From an uncultured Lactobacillus sp. (GTDB lineage Bacteria > Bacillota > Bacilli > Lactobacillales > Lactobacillaceae), in contig CALNAJ010000020.1 of assembly GCA_937874695.1 (NCBI GenBank), forward strand, positions 1-64,000: a stretch of DNA of 64,000 nt, in the 5' to 3' direction. A model generated the notes under the pieces. That model saw only the letters and a program-made list of their open reading frames with translations. It was not told where the DNA came from and ran no database searches. The first letter of the stretch is position 1. Every line of letters begins with the position of its first letter. Below, in pieces: positions 8,271 to 16,684 of this stretch. The position numbers were made by a program, and so were the translations under genes.

Positions 8271-8720
8271 TTATCGTCGATGCCGCCAGACGCGTTGCTG
8301 GACCCGGTTGACCAATTCTGATAGTAGAAAGCCAAAGGCAATCGCTCCAGAAATCATAACGACCTGAATCAGGAAGACAAACGCTGTGGAGTTCTCCCCC
8401 AGCGCAAAATACTTGATCATCTGATAAGCTTGGCCTCCCGGCACCAGGGGCACCAACGCGGGGATATTAAAGAGAATCATCGGCATCTTCTTGATCCGGG
8501 CAGCCTGTAGCGAAGCCACCCCAATGAGGACCGCCCCCATCATGTTACCGACGACGTAGCCGCCACCCCATATTACAATAAATTTATACACAAAGTACCC
8601 CATGACCCCAATCCAGCCCGCATAGTTCAGCGCGCGACGGGGAATGTTCAGCAGGATACCAAAGCCAATGGTCGCCACGTAATTACCCGCGACCTCAATC
8701 AAAAATTCAGTAAAAGACAT
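8271..8720 (-). CDS. Threonine/serine exporter-like protein, small subunit (YjjB/DUF3815 type)
   Basis: A 149-residue membrane protein with four predicted helices, matching the C-terminal half (ThrE_2) of ThrE exporters: the segment FNIPALVPLVPGGQAYQMIKY carries the family VPGG signature. It follows the DUF1212 partner by 12 bp on the same strand, so the two halves that are fused in Corynebacterium ThrE are separate genes here. Export of threonine, serine or a dicarboxylate is family knowledge. Confidence 0.85.
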   Translation of the reverse strand: MSFTEFLIEVAGNYVATIGFGILLNIPRRALNYAGWIGVMGYFVYKFIVIWGGGYVVGNMMGAVLIGVASLQAARIKKMPMILFNIPALVPLVPGGQAYQMIKYFALGENSTAFVFLIQVVMISGAIAFGFLLSELVNRVQQRVWRHRR

Positions 8721-8732
8721 TTGGTACCCTCC

Positions 8733-9488
8733 CTAAAGAAATTGTAGGACCATGGCAATGCCAAAGCCGATAGCAGCCGCACTGACCAAGGCCTCCACGC
8801 CCCGCGCCGGACCACTGACCAGGTTGCCAGCCAGAATATCGCGCACGGAGTTGGTAATTGGTACCCCAGGTACTAGGGGCATGACGCTCCCAATGATAAT
8901 GTCATCCACGCTATTTCCAAGTCCCAAGTGAACCGACCAGATGGCTAACACGCCAATCGTGGCTGCCGCCGCAAATTCCGACAGGAAGCGAATCTGAATG
9001 AATTTGTTGAGGAGATAAAAGACTAGCCAGCCCAAAGCCCCCACCACACAGGTAATCCAGAAGTCAGGGAGGTTATGCCGGAAGACGACCTCCAAGGGAC
9101 CACTGACCATAGCGGCCGATAGGAGCTGGAGCCAGAACGGAAAGTACTTCGTCGACTTGTCCAAGTGGTCCAAACGATTAGAGAATTCTTGTAACGTAAT
9201 CTTATGTACTGCAAACTGTCGTGACAGGTCATTGACCACGGAGATTTTCTCCAAGTCAAACGTTCGGCGCTTGACCGGCTCAATCTGAGCGCCGACCTCT
9301 CCATTGATCGCCATCAGAATCCCAGTGATCATCACGAAGAGCTGACTGGTTTTCGCCCCTGCATTGTGGGCAATACGTTCCATAGTATCCTCGACCCGCT
9401 CGACTTCCGAGCCATTTTCAATCATGATCCGACCAGCGGTTAATGCCGTATGTAAAATTAATTGATCCCGTTTCTTCTGGCTGCTCAT
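8733..9488 (-). CDS. Threonine/serine exporter-like protein, large subunit (YjjP/DUF1212 type)
   Basis: A 251-residue protein: a soluble N-terminal part (about 1-115) starting with ALTAGRIMIENGSEVERVEDTM, typical of DUF1212, followed by five membrane helices and the segment GSVMPLVPGVPITNSVRD. The start ATG has GGGAGGGACAG upstream. It probably forms one transporter with the downstream YjjB-type protein. Confidence 0.88.
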   Translation of the reverse strand: MSSQKKRDQLILHTALTAGRIMIENGSEVERVEDTMERIAHNAGAKTSQLFVMITGILMAINGEVGAQIEPVKRRTFDLEKISVVNDLSRQFAVHKITLQEFSNRLDHLDKSTKYFPFWLQLLSAAMVSGPLEVVFRHNLPDFWITCVVGALGWLVFYLLNKFIQIRFLSEFAAAATIGVLAIWSVHLGLGNSVDDIIIGSVMPLVPGVPITNSVRDILAGNLVSGPARGVEALVSAAAIGFGIAMVLQFL

Positions 9489-9776
9489 CTCTGTCCCTCC
9501 CGCCGGTTTTCACTTATTATACGACAGTCACTACGGGTCTGACACCACTAACTTACCGGATAACGCAAATACTTTAGAATTTGGCTGGTCAAACCAGTAT
9601 GGCCTGCGGCTGGCCTATCTTTAACCACAAACGTTGCTCTTATTCCTGAAACACTTCTGTTTCTTTAATTAACATCCCCAGATGCCACCAAATATCAGTG
9701 TTCATTAACCGTGAACAGAGTTTCAATCCTAAACAATTTTCATGCTAAGCCGAAACCTCTACGTATTCTGAAAAAA

Positions 9777-9820
9777 GATGAGACAGATTCCCGGATTTTT
9801 ACATTAGTAATAAGTATAGG
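9777..9820 (+). repeat. Short dispersed repeat S, copy 1
   Basis: A 44-bp stretch running from GATGAGACAGATTC to TTAGTAATAAGTATAGG that recurs at 45909-45952 with about 34 identical bases. It lies in a 400-bp intergenic stretch (9489-9891) that otherwise shows nothing recognisable. Confidence 0.6.
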
Positions 9821-9891
9821 TGCTTTTAAGGATAGGATCAGGCCGCCGACTCTTAATGATACAACATGAATCGGATAAGTATTTGATAATC

Positions 9892-10113
9892 ATGACTATC
9901 CTAGCCGGAGGAGGTCAGGAATGGAGCCAGCCGTGGCGGTGACGACTGAACAGGCGTTCGGGTCTCCCCGTTCAGTCATCACGGGACGCGTTTGAAGATG
10001 CGCGGTCTTTTCGGCGCAGCTTCAAACCGAGCTGGAATCCCGTCTTTTGGCTGGAGGCGTTCCCCACAGCAGGCGGAATTCCTGGCAGCCGCAGGCGACC
10101 TGCCATCAGTCAT
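9892..10113 (+). repeat. Structured intergenic element R3
   Basis: Plus-strand copy. P1 is ATGACT/AGTCAT, P2 is TCAGGAAT/ATTCCTGG, H1 is GTGACGACTGAAC with GTTCAGTCATCAC, H2 is GTTTGAAG/CTTCAAAC. The H1 internal loop seen in other copies is absent here. It faces the mntR-like gene tail to tail, ending just before that gene's terminator. Confidence 0.9.
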
Positions 10114-10114
10114 A

Positions 10115-10149
10115 GAAAAAGGAACAACCGCCAGATGTCGATTGTTCCC
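10115..10149 (-). terminator. Terminator of the mntR-like gene
   Basis: GGGAACAATCG and CGGTTGTTCC arms followed by TTTTTC on the minus strand, 13 nt after the stop. Confidence 0.88.
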
Positions 10150-10161
10150 GTCAATTACAAT

Positions 10162-10809
10162 TTATTTAATGAAGATGTAGTGGGACGCCTTGTAGCTCAC
10201 AATCAGTTCCGCATCGTCCGTTAAGTTCTGTACGGTCACAGGTCCTTCGAACGGATCGTGCTTGATGATCCGCAGTTGATCGCCAATATCCAACTTCAAA
10301 TCACCCAGATACGTCAATAGGTCCCGATTATCGATGAACCGGTCCACGGTCACGACCGAACCATCCTTAGCATCGTTCAAGACCGTATGACTGTCTTCAT
10401 GGTAATGGCCAAACCGATCCGGAATGACCCCGCCATGGGGACAATGCGTGGGGTGACCCAGCATGTCGTCCAGTGAATTGACTAATTTGGGACTTGTCAC
10501 GTGTTCCAGTACTTCGGCCTCCGCGTGAACGTCGGGCAGATCATAGTCCAATTTTTCCACGAGAAAGACTTCCCAGATTCGGTGCTTACGAACCAAATCC
10601 TCGGCTAGCCGGATACCCCGGTTAGTCAGGGAAATCCCCGCGTAGGGCGTGTGCTCGGCCAAGCCCTCTGCCGTCATCTTATTGACCATTTCGGTCACGG
10701 ACCCGGCAGCAATATTCAAGCTGATAGCAATCTGTTTGTTGGAAACTTTCTTTTGCTTACCACCCAGCTCGAAAATAATTTTTAAATAATCCTCCTTCAT
10801 CGGAGTCAT
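10162..10809 (-). CDS. DtxR/MntR-family metal-dependent regulator
   Basis: A 215-residue DNA-binding repressor. Residues 1-65 form the winged helix (KKVSNKQIAISLNIAAGSVTEMVNKM), 66-135 the dimer and metal-binding domain (EAEVLEHVTSPKLV and HPTHCPHG), and 150-215 an FeoA/SH3-like domain. Three-domain length points to the DtxR/IdeR/SloR plan rather than short MntR. The ATG at 10809 has GAGGTG seven bases upstream; a GTG three bases earlier is possible. It sits 55 bp after a CDF exporter gene, so it probably senses Mn2+ or Fe2+. Confidence 0.85.
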   Translation of the reverse strand: MTPMKEDYLKIIFELGGKQKKVSNKQIAISLNIAAGSVTEMVNKMTAEGLAEHTPYAGISLTNRGIRLAEDLVRKHRIWEVFLVEKLDYDLPDVHAEAEVLEHVTSPKLVNSLDDMLGHPTHCPHGGVIPDRFGHYHEDSHTVLNDAKDGSVVTVDRFIDNRDLLTYLGDLKLDIGDQLRIIKHDPFEGPVTVQNLTDDAELIVSYKASHYIFIK

Positions 10810-10863
10810 CACTGTTCACCTCATCTAGATTATGTTCCTAACACAACAACATCAGCCACACAG

Positions 10864-11763
10864 TTACTCGTGCCGCCAATCATTTTGATCATAAAATAAC
10901 GCTTCGTGCTCACCACGGTGGCACTCTGCCTGAATCGTCACGTGATTCACATTATACTTCCGACACAGCAAGGTTTCAATCTGACGATAGATCGGCTCAA
11001 TCTCCGCCAAAGGTAAATCATCCATATTGACGTGCACCGAAAAGACAATATTGTTCTCGTCAATCTGCCACGCATGAAGATGATGGACCCCTTCAACCTC
11101 GGGTAATTGCTCAATATCGGTGGCGATTGCTTCGTAGTCAAGATTGGGTGAAGCTTCCATCAGAATCCCCAATGTCTGCTTCACGATCGGCCAAGATTCG
11201 ATAGCAATGTAAATTCCCACCAGAATTGTAATCACCGGATCGACCCAGTTCACGTGCCAAACGGTGATCATCACGGCCCCAATAATCACACCAACTGAGG
11301 CCAACGCATCACTCAGTAAGTGCAGATACGTCGCACGGACATTCAAATTGTGCTTGGCGCCCTGATTCAGGAGTACCGTGGACAAGAGGTTCGCCACGAA
11401 GCTCACGACGGCAACCAGGAGCATGACCGTGCCCTGTACGTGTTCGGGATGAAAGAGTCGCCGAACGGCCTCAACCGCCAGAATGATGCAGACAACTACC
11501 AACACTAGGGCGTTCAACAACGCTGCCAAAATTTCCGCCCGTCGATAGCCATACGTGTTGGTCCGCGTCTGCTGTCGACCACCAATCTTATGGGCCGCAT
11601 AACTCAACACAATGGAGAGTGCATCGCCAAAGTTGTGAAAGGCGTCTGAGAGCAGTGACAGACTACCCGATAACAGACCACCTATGAATTCAAATATCGT
11701 AATCACAACGTTTAACACAGTAACCAGAAAGAACCGGCCACCCGATAAGCTACTCTTCTCCAA
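10864..11763 (-). CDS. Cation diffusion facilitator (CzcD-type metal exporter)
   Basis: Exports a divalent metal ion in exchange for protons. The 299-residue protein has six membrane helices with the metal-site sequences LLSDAFHNFGDALS (TM2) and HLLSDALASVGV (TM5), then a cytosolic ferredoxin-like C-terminal domain (about 210-290) containing HHLHAWQID. H/D residues in both helices fit Zn, Mn or Co. It is the first gene of a two-gene unit with the DtxR-type regulator, which suggests a role in manganese or iron balance, but the ion is not fixed by sequence. Confidence 0.88.
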   Translation of the reverse strand: MEKSSLSGGRFFLVTVLNVVITIFEFIGGLLSGSLSLLSDAFHNFGDALSIVLSYAAHKIGGRQQTRTNTYGYRRAEILAALLNALVLVVVCIILAVEAVRRLFHPEHVQGTVMLLVAVVSFVANLLSTVLLNQGAKHNLNVRATYLHLLSDALASVGVIIGAVMITVWHVNWVDPVITILVGIYIAIESWPIVKQTLGILMEASPNLDYEAIATDIEQLPEVEGVHHLHAWQIDENNIVFSVHVNMDDLPLAEIEPIYRQIETLLCRKYNVNHVTIQAECHRGEHEALFYDQNDWRHE

Positions 11764-11853
11764 CGTGCACCACCCCTATGGTTGACTACTCCCTATTATC
11801 GCAGAGTTTAGGGCGAATGAAAAGGTGGTTTTCGGCAAACCTGACTTTGACAC

Positions 11854-11894
11854 AAAAATAGGATCAATTCCCGATGAAAGCGGAACCAATCCTA
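11854..11894 (-). terminator. Terminator of the acetyltransferase gene
   Basis: TAGGATTGGTTCC and GGGAATTGATCCTA arms with TTTTTG after them on the minus strand. Confidence 0.85.
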
Positions 11895-11937
11895 CTATTA
11901 TATACATCTTTATTTAACGAAACTGCGCGTCACGAAA

Positions 11938-12501
11938 TTATTTGTTAGTCACTGAGTGCAGCACGTGTTCTGGCTTAACGTTAGCCGTGACCCGTTCGTA
12001 GGCAAAATCCTTCGTACCAGGCATATCAACGGCGGCGAGATCAATCATCCCAGTTTCGGTGAAACCGTTCTTCTTGATAACGTGTTGCATTGCCATATTT
12101 TGAGGGTGCGTATCAATGCGGATACTTTCGATGTCCGCCGCGTGGTCAATCTGTTCAAAGAGCCGACTGAACAATTCACCGGCAAGTCCCCGACCATGAT
12201 GGTGGCTGGATACTGCTACACGATGAATCGCCAAGTAAGGCGCCTGTTTGGTCAGCCACTGACCTTCAATCTGTTTGTACGTTGGGTCTTCTCCCGGAAT
12301 AATTGCGGCAGTCCCCAAGATTTCGTTGTTCTCTTCCAACACGACCGTCCACCCTTGGTGAATGTCGTCAACTAAGACCGCAGTGTTGGGGTAGGCTCCC
12401 TGCCATTGATCAATTGCTTGGGCCGCCAATAATTCACGACCATCACGAATGATTGATTCAATTTGTGGTAAGTCCGCCATAGTAGCTTGTCGTAACAGCA
12501 T
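11938..12501 (-). CDS. GNAT-family acetyltransferase
   Basis: A 187-residue single-domain GNAT. It begins MLLRQATMADLPQIESII, typical of the family, and has the acetyl-CoA motif A core VSSHHHGRGLAGELFSRLF, with RGLAG as the pyrophosphate loop. The C-terminal motif is GFTETGMIDL. The ATG at 12501 has AAGGA eleven bases upstream; the in-frame ATG four codons earlier overlaps that ribosome site. The substrate is unknown. Upstream sequence (12502-12786) holds no clear gene. Confidence 0.85.
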   Translation of the reverse strand: MLLRQATMADLPQIESIIRDGRELLAAQAIDQWQGAYPNTAVLVDDIHQGWTVVLEENNEILGTAAIIPGEDPTYKQIEGQWLTKQAPYLAIHRVAVSSHHHGRGLAGELFSRLFEQIDHAADIESIRIDTHPQNMAMQHVIKKNGFTETGMIDLAAVDMPGTKDFAYERVTANVKPEHVLHSVTNK

Positions 12502-12786
12502 GTATAACACCATCCTTCATGTTTTTGGTTTAAAGCGATTTTGTAATATTAACACGCTGACGACGAAATACAACCATCTTGACCAACTTTTTTCTTCTGT
12601 GCAAAACGGCACAAATGAAAATGCCCGTCTGATAGCTTTCATAAGAAAAATACCGTTTCATTTTTCTTTCATTTTCTCACAGATTTCTCACAGACGAGAT
12701 CAAGTATGATAGCTTAAAACGATAGTTATTACTCAGGGGTACGCCCATCTCTAAGTCTTAAAAATGTGATGACACATTCCGACCAC

Positions 12787-12996
12787 CGTTTAGGCCAGAA
12801 CCGGAGGCAATTAGAAACGGAACCCCGTGACGGTGCAGTTAGACCGAGCGTTTTTCTCGATCTTACTCTGCACGGGACACCTTTAAGACACACGGTTTCT
12901 TGGGTGGCTTAAAGGTGAGCGTGAAGACCGCTCTTCGGCTTCACGCGGTCCCCATGGGGTGACATCCCTAATTGCCGCAGGTGGCGGGCCCTAACG
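12787..12996 (+). repeat. Structured intergenic element R4 (most diverged copy)
   Basis: Plus-strand copy with much sequence change but the same fold. P1 is CGTTTAGG with CCTAACG, P2 is GGCAATTAG/CTAATTGCC, P3 is ACCCCGTG/CATGGGGT, H1 is GTGCAG/CTGCAC with an inner GTTAG/CTTAC loop, H2 is ACCTTTAAG/CTTAAAGGT and H3 is GCGTGAAG/CTTCACGC. Every stem differs from R1-R3 on both strands, so this copy supplies much of the covariation. Confidence 0.85.
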
Positions 12997-13369
12997 ATGT
13001 CACAGCTGTGTCCAAGGAAAAATGGCAACAAAAAAAGCGGCTGGTCAAGAACCTTCTAAACTTGACCGACCGCCAACGGAAGCCGTTCCGAGCGAGCGAA
13101 AAATCAAAAACAGTTTCAATTTTCCAAAAAACACGTCGTTTAGGTTTCACGATTGCTTACGTCAACTTTGGTTAACGTAGTCCATGCGCGAGATGAACGC
13201 GCTATTACTCATGGTTATTAGCCTGGTTTCACAACACGTCAACAACATGATTGACCACCAATCCAGCCAGAAGATCGATTGGTATCGAAAGTTTTTTCTG
13301 CCCGGGACATGTAGAATCTCCCGTACCTTCAGATTACCATTGTTACAGGTGATTAACAATGAAATCGCC
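12997..13369. other. Non-coding stretch between R4 and the merR-like gene
   Basis: About 370 bp with stop codons in all convincing frames. The only clear signal is the minus-strand terminator at 13031-13073. Short open frames here have no ribosome site or recognisable domain. Confidence 0.6.
13031..13073 (-). terminator. Intrinsic terminator, minus strand
   Basis: GCGGTCGGTCAAG and CTTGACCAGCCGC arms followed by a seven-T run. It lies almost 300 nt beyond the merR-like stop codon, so that transcript may have a long 3' end. Confidence 0.8.
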
Positions 13370-13813
13370 CTATTTAACCGCGGAAATCAGCTTAAAGTGC
13401 CACTGGCCGTCAACGCGATCCGCAATCAACTCCTGAGTTGGGTCCGGATCGAATTGACCGAGGTTGATTTGAATGTCCCCGTCATCGGTCATACTAATAT
13501 GGGAGAATCGCCCATCCATAAAGGATCTGAGAGCATCAAATAAGTCCTTACGGTGCTTGGCCTGCTTGACCGCAGCCACCAACGTGAGGCCTTGATCTAA
13601 AAGCGTCTTGATCTGTTGCACCTGGATCAACGTTTTATAACTAAACTTGCGATTCTTGCCATCACCGACCTCTTGGCTACGAATATAGCCTTTGCGTTCC
13701 CAATAACGTAGCTGGCTCTGGGAGACACCAGTGGCTTCGGCTACATCCCCGATACCAAGCACGATATGCTCCACCGGAAATTTTTTTATTAAATTTGTTT
13801 CGTCTTCATTCAT
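13370..13813 (-). CDS. MerR-family transcription regulator
   Basis: A 147-residue MerR protein. The N-terminal winged helix (about residues 18-85) reads GIGDVAEATGVSQSQLRYWERKGYI, and a short C-terminal part (about 95-147) has no cysteine pair or recognised drug-binding domain. The ATG at 13813 has AGGTG nine bases upstream. It is divergent from a DHA2 drug transporter, and the -35 boxes of both promoters lie in one palindrome, so it probably controls both. Confidence 0.88.
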   Translation of the reverse strand: MNEDETNLIKKFPVEHIVLGIGDVAEATGVSQSQLRYWERKGYIRSQEVGDGKNRKFSYKTLIQVQQIKTLLDQGLTLVAAVKQAKHRKDLFDALRSFMDGRFSHISMTDDGDIQINLGQFDPDPTQELIADRVDGQWHFKLISAVK

Positions 13814-13933
13814 TAGAAGGATCACCTGCTTTCTGAAAAAATTTCAATTTTTATAAATGCCCGTCTAAACGCAATGAAAGCGGTCATCAATTTTGTTAGG
13901 TAATTTAAAAAGGTTGTTCACTTTTCTCCAACC

Positions 13934-13995
13934 AGTATATATATTTTAAAAAGGTTGTCAAGCTAGTTGACAAAGTAGTTCATTCTGCGTATAGT
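13934..13995. promoter_or_regulatory. Divergent promoters sharing one palindrome
   Basis: TTGTCAA (13955-13961) and TTGACAA (13967-13973) form an inverted repeat around GCTAG. Leftward it supplies TTGACA with 16-bp spacing to TATACT (13934-13939) for the merR-like gene; rightward TTGACA (13967-13972), 17-bp spacer, TATAGT (13990-13995) for the transporter. A direct repeat TTTAAAAAGGTTGT lies at about 13904 and 13945. Confidence 0.75.
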
Positions 13996-14034
13996 GATTT
14001 CAGAATTAATTTTAGGAAAAAAGAGGGAATTATT

Positions 14035-15525
14035 TTGGGAAATGCAGCATCGCTTGATACAAACGGCAAACCCTACAACCGGAACCTCCTGGTTGTGCTC
14101 CTATTAATTGGGACGTTTTGTACCGTTTTAAACCAAACCATTTTAAGTACGGCCTTTCCAACCTTAATGAAGGCCTTTGATGTCTCAACGTCAACTGTGC
14201 AATGGTTGACCACGGGATTTCTATTAGTCAACGGGATCATGATCCCAATCAGTGCCTGGTTGCTGAACACCATCAGCTCCAAGGTCTTATACATCAGTGC
14301 CATGACGACTTTCTTAATCGGAACCATCACGTGTTGGGCAGCCGTTAGCTTCCCAATGTTATTGGTTGGCCGGCTGATTCAAGCCGTTGGTGTGGGTGTC
14401 TCCATGCCATTACTGCAGACCATGATGCTGACGATCTTCCCCGCTAACAAGCGGGGGACTGCCATGGGACTTGCCGGGATCGTTATCGGTCTGGCACCTG
14501 CCATTGGCCCGACCCTTTCAGGGTGGGTCATTGACAACTGGACTTGGCGTGACCTCTTCGGCATGATTATTCCTATCGTTGCCGTCGTCATCTTAGCCAG
14601 CTTCTGGCTCATGCGTAGCGTTCTGGAAACACACAAGGAACCATTAGACGTCCTGTCCGCAGTTCTTTCTACCATTGGATTTGGGAGTATGCTGTACGGT
14701 TTCTCCTCCGTTGGTGACGACGGTTGGGGCAGCGTCAAAGTGCTCTCGACCTTGATCATCGGGTTCATCTTCGTTGGTCTGTTCATCTGGCGTCAACTCG
14801 TCATGGACGACCCATTCTTGAACTTCCGTGTTTACAAGTCTAAGCAATTTACAGTTTCTGCTATTTTAAGTTCCGTGGTCAACATGGCCATGGTCGGTGT
14901 TGAAATGGTCATTCCCCTCTACCTTCAAATGGTTAAAGGGATGTCGGCCTTCCATTCTGGATTAACCCTGTTAGCCGGAGCCCTCATGATGGGGATTATG
15001 AGTCCCATCACTGGGCGGGCATTTGACCGCTTTGGGGCTAAGCGTTTAGCCACGATGGGGATGTTCCTCCTGACGGTTGGAACCTTACCATTCGTCTGGA
15101 TCACCAAGGATACCTCAACGCTTTACATCGTGATTCTCTACGCAATCCGGATGTTCGGGATTGCCATGGTGATGATGCCAGCAACCACTGCCGGAATGAA
15201 CGCTTTACCAATGAACATGCTGTCTCATGGGACTGCTGTCAACAACACTCAACGGCAAGTTGCGAGTTCTGTCGGAACGGCCATCATGGTCAGTGTCTTG
15301 ACCAACGTTACCAAGAACAGTATGCCCGCAAAGCACGTCTTAACGACGGACCCACTGAGTTACGCCTCACGTGCCATTAGTGCCACTTTGAACGGTTACC
15401 ATGCTGCCTTCTGGATTGCCATCGGATTCAGTGTCATTGCCCTGTTCGTGGCCTTCCAGTTGAAAGGTTCCCATTCTGTTCATATGGCGGATGAAGATTC
15501 TATTAAAGGAGGTGCCGCAAAGTGA
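14035..15525 (+). CDS. DHA2-family (EmrB/QacA) drug:proton antiporter
   Basis: A 496-residue, fourteen-helix major facilitator protein that would expel lipophilic compounds using the proton gradient. It carries motif C of antiporters (GLAGIVIGLAPAIGPTLSGWVID, here split as LAGIVIGLAPAIGPTLSG) and the DHA2 pattern NQTILSTAFPTLMKAFD in TM1. The start is TTG with AGAGGG seven bases before. The following DUF4811 gene overlaps its stop codon. Regulation is probably by the divergent MerR protein. The substrate is unknown. Confidence 0.9.
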   Translation: MGNAASLDTNGKPYNRNLLVVLLLIGTFCTVLNQTILSTAFPTLMKAFDVSTSTVQWLTTGFLLVNGIMIPISAWLLNTISSKVLYISAMTTFLIGTITCWAAVSFPMLLVGRLIQAVGVGVSMPLLQTMMLTIFPANKRGTAMGLAGIVIGLAPAIGPTLSGWVIDNWTWRDLFGMIIPIVAVVILASFWLMRSVLETHKEPLDVLSAVLSTIGFGSMLYGFSSVGDDGWGSVKVLSTLIIGFIFVGLFIWRQLVMDDPFLNFRVYKSKQFTVSAILSSVVNMAMVGVEMVIPLYLQMVKGMSAFHSGLTLLAGALMMGIMSPITGRAFDRFGAKRLATMGMFLLTVGTLPFVWITKDTSTLYIVILYAIRMFGIAMVMMPATTAGMNALPMNMLSHGTAVNNTQRQVASSVGTAIMVSVLTNVTKNSMPAKHVLTTDPLSYASRAISATLNGYHAAFWIAIGFSVIALFVAFQLKGSHSVHMADEDSIKGGAAK

Positions 15526-16247
15526 TTCTCATTACATTAGTTCTCTGTGCGGTTCTCGCTTTCATCTTTTATGTCTACATGTCTAACCGGGTCCTCGCCA
15601 ACACGTTGACTACGCTCGCCATCATCGGGATGCTGACCAGCATCTTCTTCCTGGTCAAGAACGATCACGATCACTACGGCCTGCACAACGTCACCACGAC
15701 GTCGACCCAAAAGATTTACTCGGCTTCACCTTCCAAGCAACTCCCAATGATGATCTACCAATCCATCGGGACTGCTGATAAGCACCAGGTCTATGTTTAC
15801 AAGACCAGTGCGACTGCCAAGAAGACTAGCCACACCAAGGCTAAGGTCACGACAAAGAACGTGGTTAAACGGACGACAGGTGCCAACCGCATCGTCACCA
15901 AGAAGGTTTACCGCGAATACAAGAGTGACATGTACAGCTTCTGGTTTGGTCTCACCGGTAACGGTCACAAGTACGTGAAGGAAACCAACACCATTTACGT
16001 TAACAAAAACTGGACGGTTCTGAGTGCTACGCAAGCTAAGAAGTTACAAAAACTAGCCAGCTCAAAGACTTTCCAAGCCAAACAAAAGACGGCGGCTACG
16101 GCTTACGTCAAGCAACAAGTTATGGCAGCGATGACCAAGAACCCATCGCTATCAGCAACAGAACAGAAGAAAGTTACCAAGCAAGCTGCGGCCGCTTACC
16201 AAGCACAGGCCATGCAACAGCTGATCAAACAAGTTAAAGCTGAATAA
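15522..16247 (+). CDS. DUF4811-like membrane-anchored protein
   Basis: A 241-residue protein with two N-terminal membrane helices (about residues 1-20 and 28-48) and a long basic, lysine- and alanine-rich outside domain. It starts with GTG overlapping the transporter's TGA, behind AAAGGAGG, so the two are translationally coupled. Proteins of this kind (DUF4811) regularly follow EmrB-like transporters in lactobacilli; the role is unknown. The resemblance is from memory of the family, not a search. Confidence 0.72.
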   Translation: MILITLVLCAVLAFIFYVYMSNRVLANTLTTLAIIGMLTSIFFLVKNDHDHYGLHNVTTTSTQKIYSASPSKQLPMMIYQSIGTADKHQVYVYKTSATAKKTSHTKAKVTTKNVVKRTTGANRIVTKKVYREYKSDMYSFWFGLTGNGHKYVKETNTIYVNKNWTVLSATQAKKLQKLASSKTFQAKQKTAATAYVKQQVMAAMTKNPSLSATEQKKVTKQAAAAYQAQAMQQLIKQVKAE

Positions 16248-16259
16248 CCGGTAACGTCC

Positions 16260-16300
16260 AAAGACGGTCATCCCCCATTGCGGGAATGACCGTCTTTTTT
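16260..16300 (+). terminator. Terminator of the transporter-DUF4811 operon
   Basis: AAGACGGTCAT/ATGACCGTCTT hairpin followed by a T run. Confidence 0.92.
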
Positions 16301-16317
16301 CGTCGTTAATTAGCCAC

Positions 16318-16357
16318 AAAAAAATAACGCCTGCGGCTAAACCGCACGGCGTTATTT
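16318..16357 (-). terminator. Terminator of the small MerR-like gene
   Basis: AATAACGCC and GGCGTTATT arms, with an inner TGCGG/CCGCA, followed by TTTTTT on the minus strand. Confidence 0.85.
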
Positions 16358-16381
16358 GGAACTACATTTACACTATCGTTA

Positions 16382-16621
16382 CTAAACTTGCATGAGTCGA
16401 GATTGGCCTTTCCGGCATCGTGGTAACAATCCGGATAAGTCATCTAAAGACGTCCCGTTATCCTGAAAACACTGAATCATGTCGATCCAGTAGAGATCCG
16501 AATCATCGAATTCCGTCGCAGAGTGATCTGCCCCTAGCAAACCATGCTTAACGTATTCATCGATCCGACCAGCATCAACATTAGCTGCCTTTGCCAGTTC
16601 AGTTAAGTTCATCTTCATCAT
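16382..16621 (-). CDS. Small MerR-like helix-turn-helix protein
   Basis: A 79-residue protein consisting of little more than one MerR-like winged helix: LTELAKAANVDAGRIDEYVKHG, then FDDSDLYWIDMIQCFQDNG and LDDL. It lacks an effector domain. The ATG at 16621 is chosen because the promoter -10 box lies at 16656-16661, so an upstream in-frame ATG at 16684 would precede the transcript. The target is unknown. Confidence 0.75.
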   Translation of the reverse strand: MMKMNLTELAKAANVDAGRIDEYVKHGLLGADHSATEFDDSDLYWIDMIQCFQDNGTSLDDLSGLLPRCRKGQSRLMQV

Positions 16622-16655
16622 CTTTACCCCGCTTTCTTCGTTTGTCAATGAGAGT

Positions 16656-16684
16656 ATCATACAACCGCCATCAGCAAAAAGCAA
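16656..16684 (-). promoter_or_regulatory. Promoter of the small MerR-like gene
   Basis: TTGCTT (16679-16684), 17-bp spacer, TATGAT (16656-16661). It gives a leader of about 28 nt and decides the translation start. The stretch from here to 17013 shows no other clear signal. Confidence 0.7.

Noticed and set aside
12972..13359. Short frames around 12972-13175 (+) and 13162-13359 (-)
   Set aside because: No ribosome sites or recognisable domains; the region carries R4 and a terminator.
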